Shown here in pieces: positions 7,704 to 16,866 of a stretch of DNA of 64,000 bases. The translations under genes were made by a program, and so were the position numbers. Positions within the stretch are counted from its first letter, which is position 1. The number at the start of each line of letters is the position of its first letter. Under the pieces are notes generated by a model. That model made no database searches, was not told where the DNA came from, and was given only the letters and a program-made list of their open reading frames with translations. Source of the stretch: Leptolyngbya sp. 'hensonii' (GTDB lineage Bacteria > Cyanobacteriota > Cyanobacteriia > GCF-001939115); assembly GCF_001939115.1 (NCBI RefSeq), contig NZ_MQTZ01000053.1:29256-93255 (forward strand), given 5' to 3'.

Positions 7704-8810
7704 TCAGGATTTGCCAATATCTCCAGCCAACTGCACAGCCGCCCATTGGCGCAAAGCTTCAATAATCTGGACATTGGCTTTGGGGAAAGGATACTGGTCG
7801 ATCGTCTCCAGGGTGACCCAACGGACTTCCTCGCATTCCAGGGGCTGCGGCTCACCCCCGAGATACTGACAGTGATACACCTGCAGTGTCACCCGAAAGT
7901 GGGTATAGGCATGATTGACCGTAATCAGGTGCTCTCCCACAGCAATCTCCAGCCCCAGTTCCTCCCGGATTTCTCGCTGGATACAGTCCACGATCGTCTC
8001 TTCCGGCTCCACCTTACCGCCAGGGAACTCCCACAGCCCTCCCAGCAAACCCTCCTGCCGTCGGCGATCGATCAACACCTGACCCTGATCATTCCAGATC
8101 ACAGCCACACCAATCTGTTTGTGAGGCAATGGTGCACGGGTTTCAGTCATGGGGAATTCTGCCTGTAAATTGAGTTGATGGGCCTGGCAATGGCTGTTCC
8201 AGGGGCATTGGAGGCAGGTGGGTGCGCGCGGGGTACAGACCGTTGCTCCCAAATCCATCAGGGCTTGATTATAGTCCCGAGGTCGATGCGGATCAAGCAG
8301 GGCCTCGGACAACTGCCACAACTGGCGGGACGCTTTCGCCGGGGGAACCTCTAAAGCCACGAGGCGGGCCAGCACTCGCTTCACATTACCATCCAGAATC
8401 GCCAGAGGTTGATTGAAGGCCAGACTCAAAATCCCCCCTGCTGTCGTCCGGCCCACTCCCGGCAAAGCCAGCACAGAATCCAGGTCGGCAGGAAATTGTC
8501 CGCCATGGTTCTGCACGATCGCCTGAGCCGCCCGATGCAAATTACGAGCCCGAGCATAGTAGCCCAGCCCCTGCCAGATCTTGAGCACCTGTTGCTGATC
8601 CGCAGTCGCCAGATGGCCCAGGGTCGGAAAGTGAGTCAACCAACGTTCATAGTAGGGGATCACAGTCTGGACCTGGGTTTGCTGCAACATCACCTCCGAG
8701 ATCCAGATCGCATAAACATCCTGACTCCGCCGCCAGGGCAAATCCCGCCCCTGCTGCTCATACCACTGGAGCAGTAATTGCCGCAATGCCACGACTACCG
8801 CAGTTTTCAT
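7704..8810 (-). CDS. mutY: A/G-specific adenine glycosylase MutY
   Basis: The 368-residue enzyme removes adenine mispaired with 8-oxoguanine. The HhH-GPD domain (about 1-215) has the catalytic Glu in SEVMLQQTQV, the helix-hairpin-helix LPGVGRTTAGG and the catalytic Asp in AILDGNVKRVLAR. A 4Fe-4S cluster loop follows with spacing C-x6-C-x2-C-x5-C (CTPRAPTCLQCPWNSHC). The C-terminal part (about 235-360) is the NUDIX-like domain that reads 8-oxoguanine, with GGKVEPEETIVDCIQREIREE keeping the Nudix box. Length and order are typical. The gene is monocistronic, facing DUF760 and the sigma gene on the same strand but with 191 bases in between. Confidence 0.96.
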   Translation of the reverse strand: MKTAVVVALRQLLLQWYEQQGRDLPWRRSQDVYAIWISEVMLQQTQVQTVIPYYERWLTHFPTLGHLATADQQQVLKIWQGLGYYARARNLHRAAQAIVQNHGGQFPADLDSVLALPGVGRTTAGGILSLAFNQPLAILDGNVKRVLARLVALEVPPAKASRQLWQLSEALLDPHRPRDYNQALMDLGATVCTPRAPTCLQCPWNSHCQAHQLNLQAEFPMTETRAPLPHKQIGVAVIWNDQGQVLIDRRRQEGLLGGLWEFPGGKVEPEETIVDCIQREIREELGLEIAVGEHLITVNHAYTHFRVTLQVYHCQYLGGEPQPLECEEVRWVTLETIDQYPFPKANVQIIEALRQWAAVQLAGDIGKS

Positions 8811-8937
8811 TCGGGGTAACCACTGCTCATGTCTCGATTGTACGGCTCCCCTTCACCCTCCTCCAGAGGACCCCGCATCAAAACTGCGGGTCACCGGATT
8901 CCATCAAGATACCAACTGCCAGACACCAGACACCAAA

Positions 8938-8962
8938 CAGGGGTGAACATAGTTCACCCCTG
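8938..8962 (-). terminator. Hairpin downstream of the DUF760 gene
   Basis: CAGGGGTGAA (8938-8947) pairs perfectly with TTCACCCCTG (8953-8962) around a five-base loop. Read on the minus strand it lies about 40 bases after the DUF760 stop and is followed by a short TTTGG tract, fitting a weak intrinsic terminator. A smaller hairpin (CCCGCA/TGCGGG) lies at 8872-8890. Confidence 0.6.
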
Positions 8963-9001
8963 CAGAAAAAATCTAACCTTCAGGCCCAATAGGCCGGGTC
9001 T

Positions 9002-9343
9002 TTAATGGTCGGCGCTTCCAAAATCAGCCACTTGAAAAGACTTCTCAAAGTTCAGTCGCTGTTCTGCATTCCGCAGGAAGTATCCGCTCATCATGGCAGA
9101 AGCAAGTAATCGACCCAGATGCTCACGATTGGTTGTGATCGTCACATCAAAATTGTCCGGAGGCAGGGCTCCCAACAACCCCATAATATTCCGCTCCATC
9201 ACCTGAAAGACTTCCGTAGAAGCCGGCTTAGAGAGATGGGCAACAGTCTCTGGACTCAGGGACTGGACATACTGCCATAAGATACCTCCATGGTCAGGCG
9301 TGTTTGCAGATGAAGTTGGAATTTGGTTCTCGAAGTTGCTCAC
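9002..9343 (-). CDS. DUF760 domain-containing protein
   Basis: Starting at the GTG at 9343-9341 the product has 113 residues. I prefer this start to frames extending upstream because GAGGAG (9351-9356) lies seven bases ahead of it. The body (LWQYVQSLSPETVAHLSKP, EVFQVMERNIMGLLG, HLGRLLASAMMSGYFLRNAE) matches the DUF760 family found in cyanobacteria and plastids. It is small, soluble and mostly helical, with no catalytic motif visible. The function is unknown to me; some plastid relatives are implicated in protein turnover, but I cannot apply that here. It is on the same strand as the sigma factor, 139 bases downstream of it. Confidence 0.85.
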   Translation of the reverse strand: MSNFENQIPTSSANTPDHGGILWQYVQSLSPETVAHLSKPASTEVFQVMERNIMGLLGALPPDNFDVTITTNREHLGRLLASAMMSGYFLRNAEQRLNFEKSFQVADFGSADH

Positions 9344-9482
9344 CTTGTACCTCCTCAGTTGAGCCGTCCCCATGGGATAGGGATGATATTTGAATCGCTA
9401 TGTATTTCTACACACCAATGTATCAAGTCAGCTCCGGCAAATCAGTAGGTAGAACCGAACCAGAACTGGAGTAGTTTCTAAC

Positions 9483-10439
9483 CTAACTCGCCAGGTATTC
9501 CCGCATGTCAGCCTTGCGCTTACGCAGCTTGGTCAACGCTTCTCGCTCAATCTGACGAACTCGTTCCCGGCTAATATTCAGTCGATCGCCGATCTTAGCC
9601 AGGGTCAGGGCCTTGCCATCCTCCAGCCCGAAGCGCAGAGCCAGCACTTCCCGCTGTTGTGGCGTCAGGTCAGCCATCAGCCGCTCCAGATCAGTGCGCA
9701 GGGACGCATGGGAGACAAATTCTTCTGGGGAAATGCCCGTATCTTCCAGCAAATCTCCCAGCTCAGTATCCTGGTTATCTCCAACCCTCAGATCAAGGGA
9801 AAGGGGCAGACGCGCCCGCTCCAGGTACTCCCGCACCTGCTTGGGGGTTAGCTCCAGCTCAGCCGCCAGTTCCGATGCTGTTGCCGCTCGACCCAGGCGC
9901 TGAGCCAGGTGTCGCTGAGCCTTCTTGATTTTGTTGAGCTTTTCTGTGATGTGAATCGGCAGCCGGATGGTGCGGCCCTTTTCCGCGATGGCGCGGGTAA
10001 TGGCCTGACGAATCCACCAGTAGGCATAGGTCGAGAACCGATAACCCTTGGTGGGATCAAATTTCTCCACCCCGCGTTGCATCCCAATGGTACCTTCCTG
10101 AATCAGGTCCAGCAGGTCCACATTACGCTTGATGTACTTCTTCGCGACAGACACCACCAGACGCAGGTTGGCTTCTACCATCTTTTGCTTGGCTCGTTCG
10201 CCATCCGCGATCGCGCGCTCCAGCTCTGCTTCGGACAAACCAGAAGCTTGGGCCCACTCAGCCAGGGTCGGCGCTTGCCCCAACTGATCAAAGAGCTTCT
10301 CTCTCACGTCATCAAGCAGAGCCTGACGTTGAACTTGTTTGCCGTAAACAACTTCCTGCTCATGGGTGAGCAAAGGCACACGGCCAATTTCCTTAAGATA
10401 GGTACGGACCGGATCGGTCGAGTTCTGGGCTACTTTCAT
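9483..10439 (-). CDS. RpoD-family (group 2-like) RNA polymerase sigma factor
   Basis: The 318-residue protein has sigma region 1.2 ([17 protein letters not shown], about 9-25) and region 2 with the core-binding and -10-reading helices ([36 protein letters not shown]). Region 3 (about 190-240) and region 4.2 with the helix-turn-helix [19 protein letters not shown] follow. It lacks the long acidic N-terminus of the primary SigA and is shorter than it, which fits a cyanobacterial group 2 sigma factor (SigB to SigE class). I cannot tell which one. Group 2 factors usually redirect transcription under nutrient, light or temperature change. A 533-base leader/intergenic region lies upstream. Confidence 0.92.
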   Translation of the reverse strand: MKVAQNSTDPVRTYLKEIGRVPLLTHEQEVVYGKQVQRQALLDDVREKLFDQLGQAPTLAEWAQASGLSEAELERAIADGERAKQKMVEANLRLVVSVAKKYIKRNVDLLDLIQEGTIGMQRGVEKFDPTKGYRFSTYAYWWIRQAITRAIAEKGRTIRLPIHITEKLNKIKKAQRHLAQRLGRAATASELAAELELTPKQVREYLERARLPLSLDLRVGDNQDTELGDLLEDTGISPEEFVSHASLRTDLERLMADLTPQQREVLALRFGLEDGKALTLAKIGDRLNISRERVRQIEREALTKLRKRKADMREYLAS

Positions 10440-10972
10440 AGAATTCGAACCTGGAGCAACAAAGCGAAAAGAATTAAAAGCGAGGACAAGGACGCATCCT
10501 AGCCCGTTAACAGGGAGCCTGGGGATCGCTGACTCTGAAACCGTTATCGAAACTGTCGAACCGTGAAACTAGATGGAATCTAACTCTAAAGCCCAAACAG
10601 ACAAGCCAGCCAAACTAAGGTGTGAATGAGAAAAAGGGTTTTGTATGAAGAAGCCAGAAGGTGACTCAAAGCAATGGGGCGAAACTAATGATTATAGTGA
10701 GGAAGAGAGGATCATCGACTATTCCATAATCATTAATTTTAATCTTATTTGTTAACAATCGTAACATTCCTGAGAGGTTTTGTATACCTTTCAGGGTCAG
10801 CCGCTAAGAGTTCTTAGAAACCTCCCAGGGTTGGCTCTATTGTTAGACTACCCATTAATCCAGCTCCCATTTGCATCATTGAAAACAAAATAAATTATCC
10901 TGCTTAAGGCAAGATGAGAAGCGGCAATCAGCCCGCTAAGCCTGGATTAAGCTCACCCCGCTGGAGAGGGAT
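10440..10972. other. Long untranslated region upstream of the sigma gene
   Basis: The 533 bases between the end of carB and the sigma-factor start hold no credible gene. On the minus strand a perfect TATAAT (10691-10696) lies about 250 bases before the ATG, and the surrounding 10680-10760 is AT-rich. No TTGACA-like box sits 16-18 bases upstream, so this would be a -10-only promoter with a long 5' leader. A leader of this size could host regulation of the sigma factor, but I see no known riboswitch fold. Confidence 0.4.
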
Positions 10973-13900
10973 CTAAATATCCCCAGCCAGATGCTCCTGC
11001 AAAGACTTAACAGCCAGGGGTTGAGATTGCAGGCTGCGGATAGCTGCTGCCGTCGCTTTGGCCCCTGCGATCGTGGTAATAATGGGGATTTTGTAGGCCA
11101 GTGCTGTCCGCCGAATCAGTCGTGCATCGGTATGGGCCTCTTCTCCGGATGGGGTATTAATGATCAATTGCACTTTCTCATTTTTTACCCAATCCAGAAC
11201 ATGAGGACGCCCCTCATGCAATTTAAGCACCAGTTCTACATCCAAATGATGGTCCCGCAGCACTTTGCGGGTGCCATCCGTCGCAATCACATGGAAGCCC
11301 AGGTCAATCAGATCCCGAATCACCGGCACCACAGCCTGCTTTTCCCGATCGCTCATGGAGACAAAGACAGTGCCAGATAAGGGAATTCGCTGACTGGCAG
11401 CTAGTTCCGCCTTAGCAAAGGCTTTTCCAAAGTCCGTATCGATCCCCATCACCTCTCCAGTAGAGCGCATTTCCGGTCCCAGGATCGGGTCCGTCCCCGG
11501 AAATTTCTCAAACGGCAGGACGGCTTCCTTCACCGAGATATATTTGGGAACTTTCTCCTCCGTCAGCCCGAGTGCTTCCAGGCTCTGCCCCGACATAATT
11601 CGGGCAGCCAGTTTAGCCAGGGGCACTCCGATCGCCTTGGAGACAAAAGGAACCGTCCGGGAAGCGCGAGGATTCGCCTCCAGAATATAGACCTGCTCTC
11701 CCTGGACGGCAAACTGAATATTCATCAGACCCACCACTTTCAGGGACTCAGCCAGCCGAATCGTCCAGGTGCGAATTGTATCCAGCACAGCCCCTGAGAG
11801 GGTAACCGTGGGCAGAGAGCAGGCCGAATCCCCAGAATGGATCCCCGCCTGTTCAATGTGCTCCATAATGCCCCCAATCACGACACGACCCGTTTGATCC
11901 GCGATCGCATCCACGTCCACCTCAACGGCATTTTCCAGGAACTTGTCAATCAGAATTGGGTGATCCGGCTCCACCTGAACCGCAAAGGTCATATACCGTT
12001 CCAGGTCCATGTCGGAGTAAACAATCTCCATCGCCCGCCCGCCCAGCACATAACTGGGCCGAACCACCACAGGATAGGTCACCTTCTGGGCGATGGCCAG
12101 AGCTTCTTCGTAGCTCCGGGCCAGCCCATTGGGAGGTTGGGCAATCTCCAGTTGGCGGAGCACTCGCTCAAATCGCTCCCGGTCTTCAGCCGTATCAATT
12201 GAATCAGGGGATGTACCCCAGATCTGGGTGTTGTGGGCCGAGCTTTGGCCACTGAGGAGAAAGTTCTGCAGAGGCAGAGCCAGCTTCAGAGGCGTCTGCC
12301 CGCCAAACTGGATGATAATCCCCTCCGGATTTTCTGCTTCAATGATGTTCAACACATCTTCTTTGGTCAGGGGTTCAAAGTACAGCCGATCGCTGGTGTC
12401 ATAATCCGTCGAAACCGTTTCCGGATTTGAATTGACCATAATCGTCTCAAACCCATCCTGTCGCAAAGCAAACGAAGCATGGCAACAGCAATAATCAAAC
12501 TCAATCCCCTGGCCAATCCGATTAGGACCACCGCCCAAAATCATCACCTTGCGCCGGTCTGACGGCAATACTTCCGATTCCTCCTCGTAGGTCGAGTAGT
12601 AGTAGGGGGTCAGGGCCTCAAACTCAGCCGCACAGGTATCTACCGTTTTGTAAACGGGCAATACCCCCAGACTCTTCCGATAAGCCCGCACCTCATCCTC
12701 AGTCATTTTCGTAGCGAAGGCGATCTGCCGATCGCTGAACCCCTGCCGCTTCACCGCAAGCATAAGTTCCTGATTCAGGCTCTGGAGGGGCGATCGCTTC
12801 AACAGCCGTTCCGTTTCCAGCAGTTCCTGAAACTTGACCAGAAACCAGGGATCGATCCCTGTTAGCTCATAAATATCCTCCACAGCCATGCCCAATTGCA
12901 GGGCATGGCGAACCGTGAAAATCCGCTCCGGGTTAGGAGTCCGCAAACCAGCCTGCACCTGCTCCAGACTGGGCAATTTTTCCTGTCGATCGCAGCCCCA
13001 GCCCGCCCGCCCCGTTTCCAGAGACCGGAGCGCCTTCTGGAAAGATTCCTGGAAGGTGCGCCCGATCGCCATGGCTTCCCCCACCGACTTCATCTGGGTC
13101 GTCAGGGTCGGCACCGAACCAGGGAATTTCTCAAAGGCAAAGCGGGGAATCTTGGTGACCACGTAATCGATCGTGGGTTCAAAGGATGCCGGTGTCTTTT
13201 TGGTAATGTCGTTGGGAATCTCATTCAGGGTATAGCCGACGGCTAACTTGGCCGCAAACTTGGCGATCGGGAATCCGGTGGCCTTAGAAGCTAACGCCGA
13301 GCTGCGGGACACTCGCGGATTCATTTCGATCACGATCATGTCCCCATTCAGGGGATTCACCGCGAACTGAATATTAGAGCCGCCCGTTTCAACCCCAATT
13401 TCCCGAATGATTTTGATCGACGCATCCCGTAGCCGTTGGTATTCTTTATCGGTCAGGGTCTGGGCTGGAGCCACCGTGATCGAGTCCCCCGTGTGGATCC
13501 CCATGGGATCAATATTTTCGATCGAGCAGATAATCACCACGTTATCCGCCAGATCTCGCATCACCTCCAGCTCGTACTCTTTCCAGCCTAGAAGCGACTG
13601 CTCGACCAGAATCTGAGACACTGGACTGGCATCCAGACCCGACTGGGAGATTTCTTCAAACTCCTCCTGGTTGTAGGCAATGCCCCCACCCGTGCCCCCC
13701 AGGGTGTATGCGGGACGGATAATCAGGGGATAGGTGCCAATCCGGTGGGCAATTTCCTTCGCTTCAGCCATGGTATTGGCCAAACCGGATGGGCAGACCG
13801 CCACACCAATTCGCTCCATGGCTTCCTTAAACAGCTTCCGGTCCTCAGCCATTTCGATCGCAGGCAGCTTGGCCCCAATTAGCTCCACCCCATACTTCTC

Positions 13901-14224
13901 CAGGATGCCCTGTTTTGCCAGAGCCACCGACAGGTTCAGAGCGGTCTGCCCTCCCATCGTAGGGAGCAGCGCATCGGGACGCTCCTTCTCAATAATTTTC
14001 TCCAGCAATGCTGGCGTCAGCGGCTCGATATAGGTCCGGTCTGCGGTTTCGGGATCCGTCATGATTGTGGCCGGATTCGAGTTAACCAGAACAACTTCAT
14101 AGCCTTCATCCCGCAACGCTTTGCAGGCTTGGGTACCGGAGTAGTCAAACTCACAGGCCTGACCGATCACGATCGGTCCGGAACCAATCAGCAGAATTTT
14201 ATGCAGGTCGGTGCGGCGGGGCAT
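10973..14224 (-). CDS. carB: Carbamoyl-phosphate synthase large subunit
   Basis: The 1083-residue protein makes carbamoyl phosphate from bicarbonate, ATP and ammonia channelled from CarA, feeding arginine and pyrimidine synthesis. It has the expected duplicated architecture. The first carboxyphosphate ATP-grasp half begins [22 protein letters not shown], and the second begins [20 protein letters not shown]. An oligomerisation segment lies between them, and a C-terminal MGS-like allosteric domain (about 940-1083) contains [14 protein letters not shown] and LIINTPSG. Length is normal and no frame break is seen. carA is not in the window. The start ATG at 14224 faces futA across a 417-base divergent spacer. 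Confidence 0.98.
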   Translation of the reverse strand: MPRRTDLHKILLIGSGPIVIGQACEFDYSGTQACKALRDEGYEVVLVNSNPATIMTDPETADRTYIEPLTPALLEKIIEKERPDALLPTMGGQTALNLSVALAKQGILEKYGVELIGAKLPAIEMAEDRKLFKEAMERIGVAVCPSGLANTMAEAKEIAHRIGTYPLIIRPAYTLGGTGGGIAYNQEEFEEISQSGLDASPVSQILVEQSLLGWKEYELEVMRDLADNVVIICSIENIDPMGIHTGDSITVAPAQTLTDKEYQRLRDASIKIIREIGVETGGSNIQFAVNPLNGDMIVIEMNPRVSRSSALASKATGFPIAKFAAKLAVGYTLNEIPNDITKKTPASFEPTIDYVVTKIPRFAFEKFPGSVPTLTTQMKSVGEAMAIGRTFQESFQKALRSLETGRAGWGCDRQEKLPSLEQVQAGLRTPNPERIFTVRHALQLGMAVEDIYELTGIDPWFLVKFQELLETERLLKRSPLQSLNQELMLAVKRQGFSDRQIAFATKMTEDEVRAYRKSLGVLPVYKTVDTCAAEFEALTPYYYSTYEEESEVLPSDRRKVMILGGGPNRIGQGIEFDYCCCHASFALRQDGFETIMVNSNPETVSTDYDTSDRLYFEPLTKEDVLNIIEAENPEGIIIQFGGQTPLKLALPLQNFLLSGQSSAHNTQIWGTSPDSIDTAEDRERFERVLRQLEIAQPPNGLARSYEEALAIAQKVTYPVVVRPSYVLGGRAMEIVYSDMDLERYMTFAVQVEPDHPILIDKFLENAVEVDVDAIADQTGRVVIGGIMEHIEQAGIHSGDSACSLPTVTLSGAVLDTIRTWTIRLAESLKVVGLMNIQFAVQGEQVYILEANPRASRTVPFVSKAIGVPLAKLAARIMSGQSLEALGLTEEKVPKYISVKEAVLPFEKFPGTDPILGPEMRSTGEVMGIDTDFGKAFAKAELAASQRIPLSGTVFVSMSDREKQAVVPVIRDLIDLGFHVIATDGTRKVLRDHHLDVELVLKLHEGRPHVLDWVKNEKVQLIINTPSGEEAHTDARLIRRTALAYKIPIITTIAGAKATAAAIRSLQSQPLAVKSLQEHLAGDI

Positions 14225-14369
14225 AGGCTGGGAAAAGTCACAACGTTTAAATCCAGACCATTGTAAAGGCTTTCTTCACTTTGCGTCGTTCGTTGCATTC
14301 TTTTTCTAAGGATTTGATGACGATCGCACAGTATGACTGCCAGGTCTCGAATAATCCTCCCGAGAACAT

Positions 14370-14388
14370 ATTGAGACTTTATCTCAAT
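14370..14388. promoter_or_regulatory. 19-base palindrome, candidate Fur-type operator
   Basis: ATTGAGA-CTTTA-TCTCAAT is a perfect inverted repeat of seven-base arms and has the 19-base size of a Fur box. Its position between carB and the iron-transport gene futA makes iron control plausible. It lies about 250 bases from the futA start but only about 145 from carB, and the match to a consensus Fur box is loose. Confidence 0.3.
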
Positions 14389-14503
14389 AAGCTTGACGTT
14401 TATTCCCAATCGTTTTACTGTCATATTCATACAGGAATCTTTGTCTGAGACTTATTTTTATCAGGCCAAAGGTTTTTATCCCCATTAAATGGGATCTTAT
14501 TGG

Positions 14504-14520
14504 GGTCATTTCTTATGACC
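14504..14520 (+). other. Small hairpin in the futA leader
   Basis: GGTCAT and ATGACC form a perfect six-base stem with a five-base loop, about 120 bases before the futA start. It could be a leader structure; no T tract follows. Confidence 0.35.
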
Positions 14521-14641
14521 TAGTGAGAATTTTTCTGTTTTTAAACTGCCTGCCCCCCAAGGGTTTGGGCAAAGCTGTGCCCCCATTCAAAACGGCGGGA
14601 CCCGATCGAGCTGAGTATTGTTTATAAGGGAGCTAGAAATT

Positions 14642-15694
14642 ATGACCATTTCCAGACGGGTATTTTTAGGGGGGAGTACGGCGATTGCCACCGTGGCCGC
14701 CAGCCAGCTTGCCAGAATGGGGAGTAGCGTGGCCCAGAGCGATCGGGTTCTGAATTTATATTCAGCCCGTCATTACGATACCGACAGTGCCCTCTATGAA
14801 GGCTTTACCCAAAAAACGGGCATTAAGGTCAACCTGATTGAGGCCGATGCAGCCAAACTGATTGAGCGGATTAAGAGCGAGAGTGCCGCCAGTCCGGCGG
14901 ATGTGTTGATTACCGTTGATGCCGGGAATCTCTGGCGCGCCAGAGAAGCCGGAATTCTGCAACCTGTGCGCTCTCGCCTCTTACAGACCTCGATCCCCGT
15001 CAACCTGCGGGACCCCGGAGGATACTGGTTCGGCCTTTCACGACGAGCCAGGGTGATTGTCTACAACAAAGAAAAGGTGAAGCCCTCGGATCTGACCACT
15101 TATGAAGCCCTAGCCGATGGGAAATGGAAAGGCCGCATCCTGATCCGCTCCTCCAGTAATGTGTATAACCAGTCTCTGACAGGCTCCATTCTCCATGCCC
15201 ATGGGGAGCAGAAAACAGAAGACTGGGCCAAGGGATTGGTCGCCAACTTTGCCCGCAATCCAGAAGGCAATGATACCGCCCAGATCAAAGCCGCAGCAGC
15301 AGGCGTGGGAGATATTGCGATCGCCAACACCTATTACATGGTTCGCCTGGCGAAATCCAGCAAACCAGAAGAAAAGGCCATCGCAGCGAAGCTGGGAGTA
15401 TTCTTCCCCAATCAGCGCGATCGGGGTGCCCATGTCAACATTTGTGGTGGAGGCGTTGTCAAAACTGCCAGAAACCCAGAAGCCGCGCTCAAATTCCTGG
15501 AGTACCTGGTCAGTCGCGAGGCCCAGCAAATTTTCGCCAGCGGCAACAATGAGTATCCAGTCGTGAAAGGTGTCGCTCTGGACCCGGTACTGGCCAGTTT
15601 TGGCAGCTTCAAGTCCGATCTGATGGATGCGGCGGTGTTTGGCAAAAATAACGCGGCTGCCCTCAAGATCATGGATCGAGCCGGGTGGCGCTAG
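14642..15694 (+). CDS. futA: Iron(III) ABC transporter substrate-binding protein (FutA type)
   Basis: The ATG at 14642 has GGGAG about nine bases upstream and gives 350 residues; an upstream in-frame TTG is less likely. The N-terminus TISRRVFLGGSTAIATVAAS is a twin-arginine (Tat) signal, as known for FutA proteins. The mature part is a class-II periplasmic binding fold for ferric iron (LNLYSARHYDTDSALYEGF, GIKVNLIEADAAKLIERI, PADVLITVDAGNLWRA). Tyr residues typical of iron ligation are present, for example in NTYYMVRLA. It would deliver iron to the FutB/FutC transporter or act in intracellular iron protection; those genes are not here. A palindrome upstream may be an iron-responsive site. FutA1 and FutA2 cannot be separated by eye. 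Confidence 0.93.
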   Translation: MTISRRVFLGGSTAIATVAASQLARMGSSVAQSDRVLNLYSARHYDTDSALYEGFTQKTGIKVNLIEADAAKLIERIKSESAASPADVLITVDAGNLWRAREAGILQPVRSRLLQTSIPVNLRDPGGYWFGLSRRARVIVYNKEKVKPSDLTTYEALADGKWKGRILIRSSSNVYNQSLTGSILHAHGEQKTEDWAKGLVANFARNPEGNDTAQIKAAAAGVGDIAIANTYYMVRLAKSSKPEEKAIAAKLGVFFPNQRDRGAHVNICGGGVVKTARNPEAALKFLEYLVSREAQQIFASGNNEYPVVKGVALDPVLASFGSFKSDLMDAAVFGKNNAAALKIMDRAGWR

Positions 15695-15869
15695 TGCCCC
15701 GTCAGGAAAATTTTGCGGGTCTTCGAGCCATCAAAATTTAACCCTAATCACTGATCTGGATTTGAACTACCCGTCAATTTATAATTGACCGACTGCCAGG
15801 GCCAACACAACCCATACTCATTACGACTATGATTAAAGCATCCCAAAGTTGTAATGGAGTATCTTCACG

Positions 15870-16130
15870 ATGAGAGTTGCAGACATTCCCATGCATTTGA
15901 TCCGCCGTCCGCTGATGCGTCAGAACGATCCGGCGAAGGTACAAGCTCTGATGGAGTCCATTCAGCAAGAGGGTTTACGGGAGCCGATTGACATCCTGGA
16001 AGTCGAGGGTCAGTACTATGGGTTTTCTGGCTGTCACCGGTTTGAAGCCTGCACCCGACTCGGCCATGAAACCATCCGCTGTCGGGTGAGACGAGCCCCA
16101 AAATCGGTGTTGAAAATGCATTTGGCGTAG
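15870..16130 (+). CDS. srxA: Sulfiredoxin
   Basis: The 86-residue protein matches the ParB-like-fold sulfiredoxin family. It has IPMHLIRRPL, an AKVQALMESIQQEGLREPID helix region, and the catalytic motif GFSGCHRFEA with Cys55 and the ATP-phosphate-binding His/Arg. The enzyme uses ATP to repair over-oxidised (sulfinic) 2-Cys peroxiredoxins under peroxide stress. GGAG (15856-15859) precedes the ATG. The final residues MHLA and the TAG stop (16128-16130) lie inside a perfect 54-base palindrome (16117-16170), so the C-terminus seems to have been rewritten by insertion of that element. Confidence 0.93.
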   Translation: MRVADIPMHLIRRPLMRQNDPAKVQALMESIQQEGLREPIDILEVEGQYYGFSGCHRFEACTRLGHETIRCRVRRAPKSVLKMHLA

Positions 16131-16170
16131 TAGAGTCGTTGCATGCAACGACTCTACTACGCCAAATGCA
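16117..16170. repeat. Perfect 54-base palindrome overlapping the srxA stop codon
   Basis: Two 27-base halves meeting at TTGCATGCAA are exact reverse complements, with arms containing GGCGTAGTAGAGTCG. The left half encodes the end of sulfiredoxin (HLA, stop). I recall related palindromes (AGAGACG-TTGCATGCAA-CGTCTCT type) as common interspersed repeats in cyanobacterial genomes. It may also act as a terminator, but no T tract follows. Confidence 0.85.
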
Positions 16171-16188
16171 GCAACCCCACCAAGCCCG

Positions 16189-16839
16189 ATGACCCATCAC
16201 CTCTCCCCCACCGATCGTCTGTCCTCCCTGATGCACCAAGCCGGAATTCCCAGCTTTGCTGCACTTGCTAGAACAGCCGGGGTCTCGGAATGGCAGGTGA
16301 CCCAGCTCCGTCAGGGACGGATTCAACAAATGCGGGTCGATCGGCTCACCCGGCTGAGTCAGGCCCTGCAGATTTCTTTACCAGAACTACTGGACACCTT
16401 CAGTTCAACAGAAGCCCACCAACCAGATCCACAGCCAGATCCCCTGGAACAGTCTCTGGCCATGCTGCGGGAAGAATACCAGCGCCTGCAGAAACAACTG
16501 GAGGCGCAACAGCACACCCTCCTGGCCGAATTTCAGCAGGCCAGCCTGCAAACCCTAGAATCCTGGCTGATGCAGTGGCCCACTGCTGCCTATGCTGCCC
16601 AACAGAATCCCCAGGCCCCTGCCATCCGATTGCTACCCCTGGTCCGTCCGATCGAGCAGTTGCTGCAGCAGTGGGGGGTAGTCGCGATCGGGCCTGTAGG
16701 CAGTGAAGTCCCCTATGACCCCCAGTACCACCAGCTCATGGAAGGGACAGTCCAACCTGGAGCCAGGGTTCGGGTTCGTTACACGGGTTATTGCCAGGGA
16801 AAACGGTTGTTGTTTCGGGCCAAAGTCAGCCCCTTGTAG
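16189..16839 (+). CDS. Helix-turn-helix protein with coiled coil and GrpE-like C-terminal domain
   Basis: The 216-residue protein begins with an XRE-like helix-turn-helix (about 8-65: FAALARTAGVSEWQVTQLRQ, RVDRLTRLSQALQISLPELL). A charged coiled coil follows (about 85-120: LEQSLAMLREEYQRLQKQLE). The C-terminal part (about 125-216) resembles the nucleotide-exchange-factor GrpE fold, including IGPVGSEVPYDPQYHQLMEG and GARVRVRYTGYCQGKRLLFR, which parallels the GrpE beta-wing. It is not the canonical grpE. Inference: a cyanobacterial DNA-binding or chaperone-linked regulator. It starts 19 bases after the palindrome that ends srxA and may depend on read-through from it. Confidence 0.75.
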   Translation: MTHHLSPTDRLSSLMHQAGIPSFAALARTAGVSEWQVTQLRQGRIQQMRVDRLTRLSQALQISLPELLDTFSSTEAHQPDPQPDPLEQSLAMLREEYQRLQKQLEAQQHTLLAEFQQASLQTLESWLMQWPTAAYAAQQNPQAPAIRLLPLVRPIEQLLQQWGVVAIGPVGSEVPYDPQYHQLMEGTVQPGARVRVRYTGYCQGKRLLFRAKVSPL

Positions 16840-16866
16840 AGGCGGCAACAAGAAGGACAGATTCTA

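Larger units (their letters stand above)
14225..14641. other. Divergent carB/futA intergenic region
   Basis: These 417 bases carry the promoters of carB (leftward) and futA (rightward) and no gene. Structures seen are the 19-base palindrome at 14370-14388, a CCCAT-TAA-ATGGG hairpin at 14481-14493 and GGTCAT-TTCTT-ATGACC at 14504-14520. The last two lie within the probable futA leader. Confidence 0.6.

Noticed and set aside
9909..10502. 197-codon plus-strand open frame
   Set aside because: Antisense to the sigma factor; composition and lack of motifs show a shadow frame.
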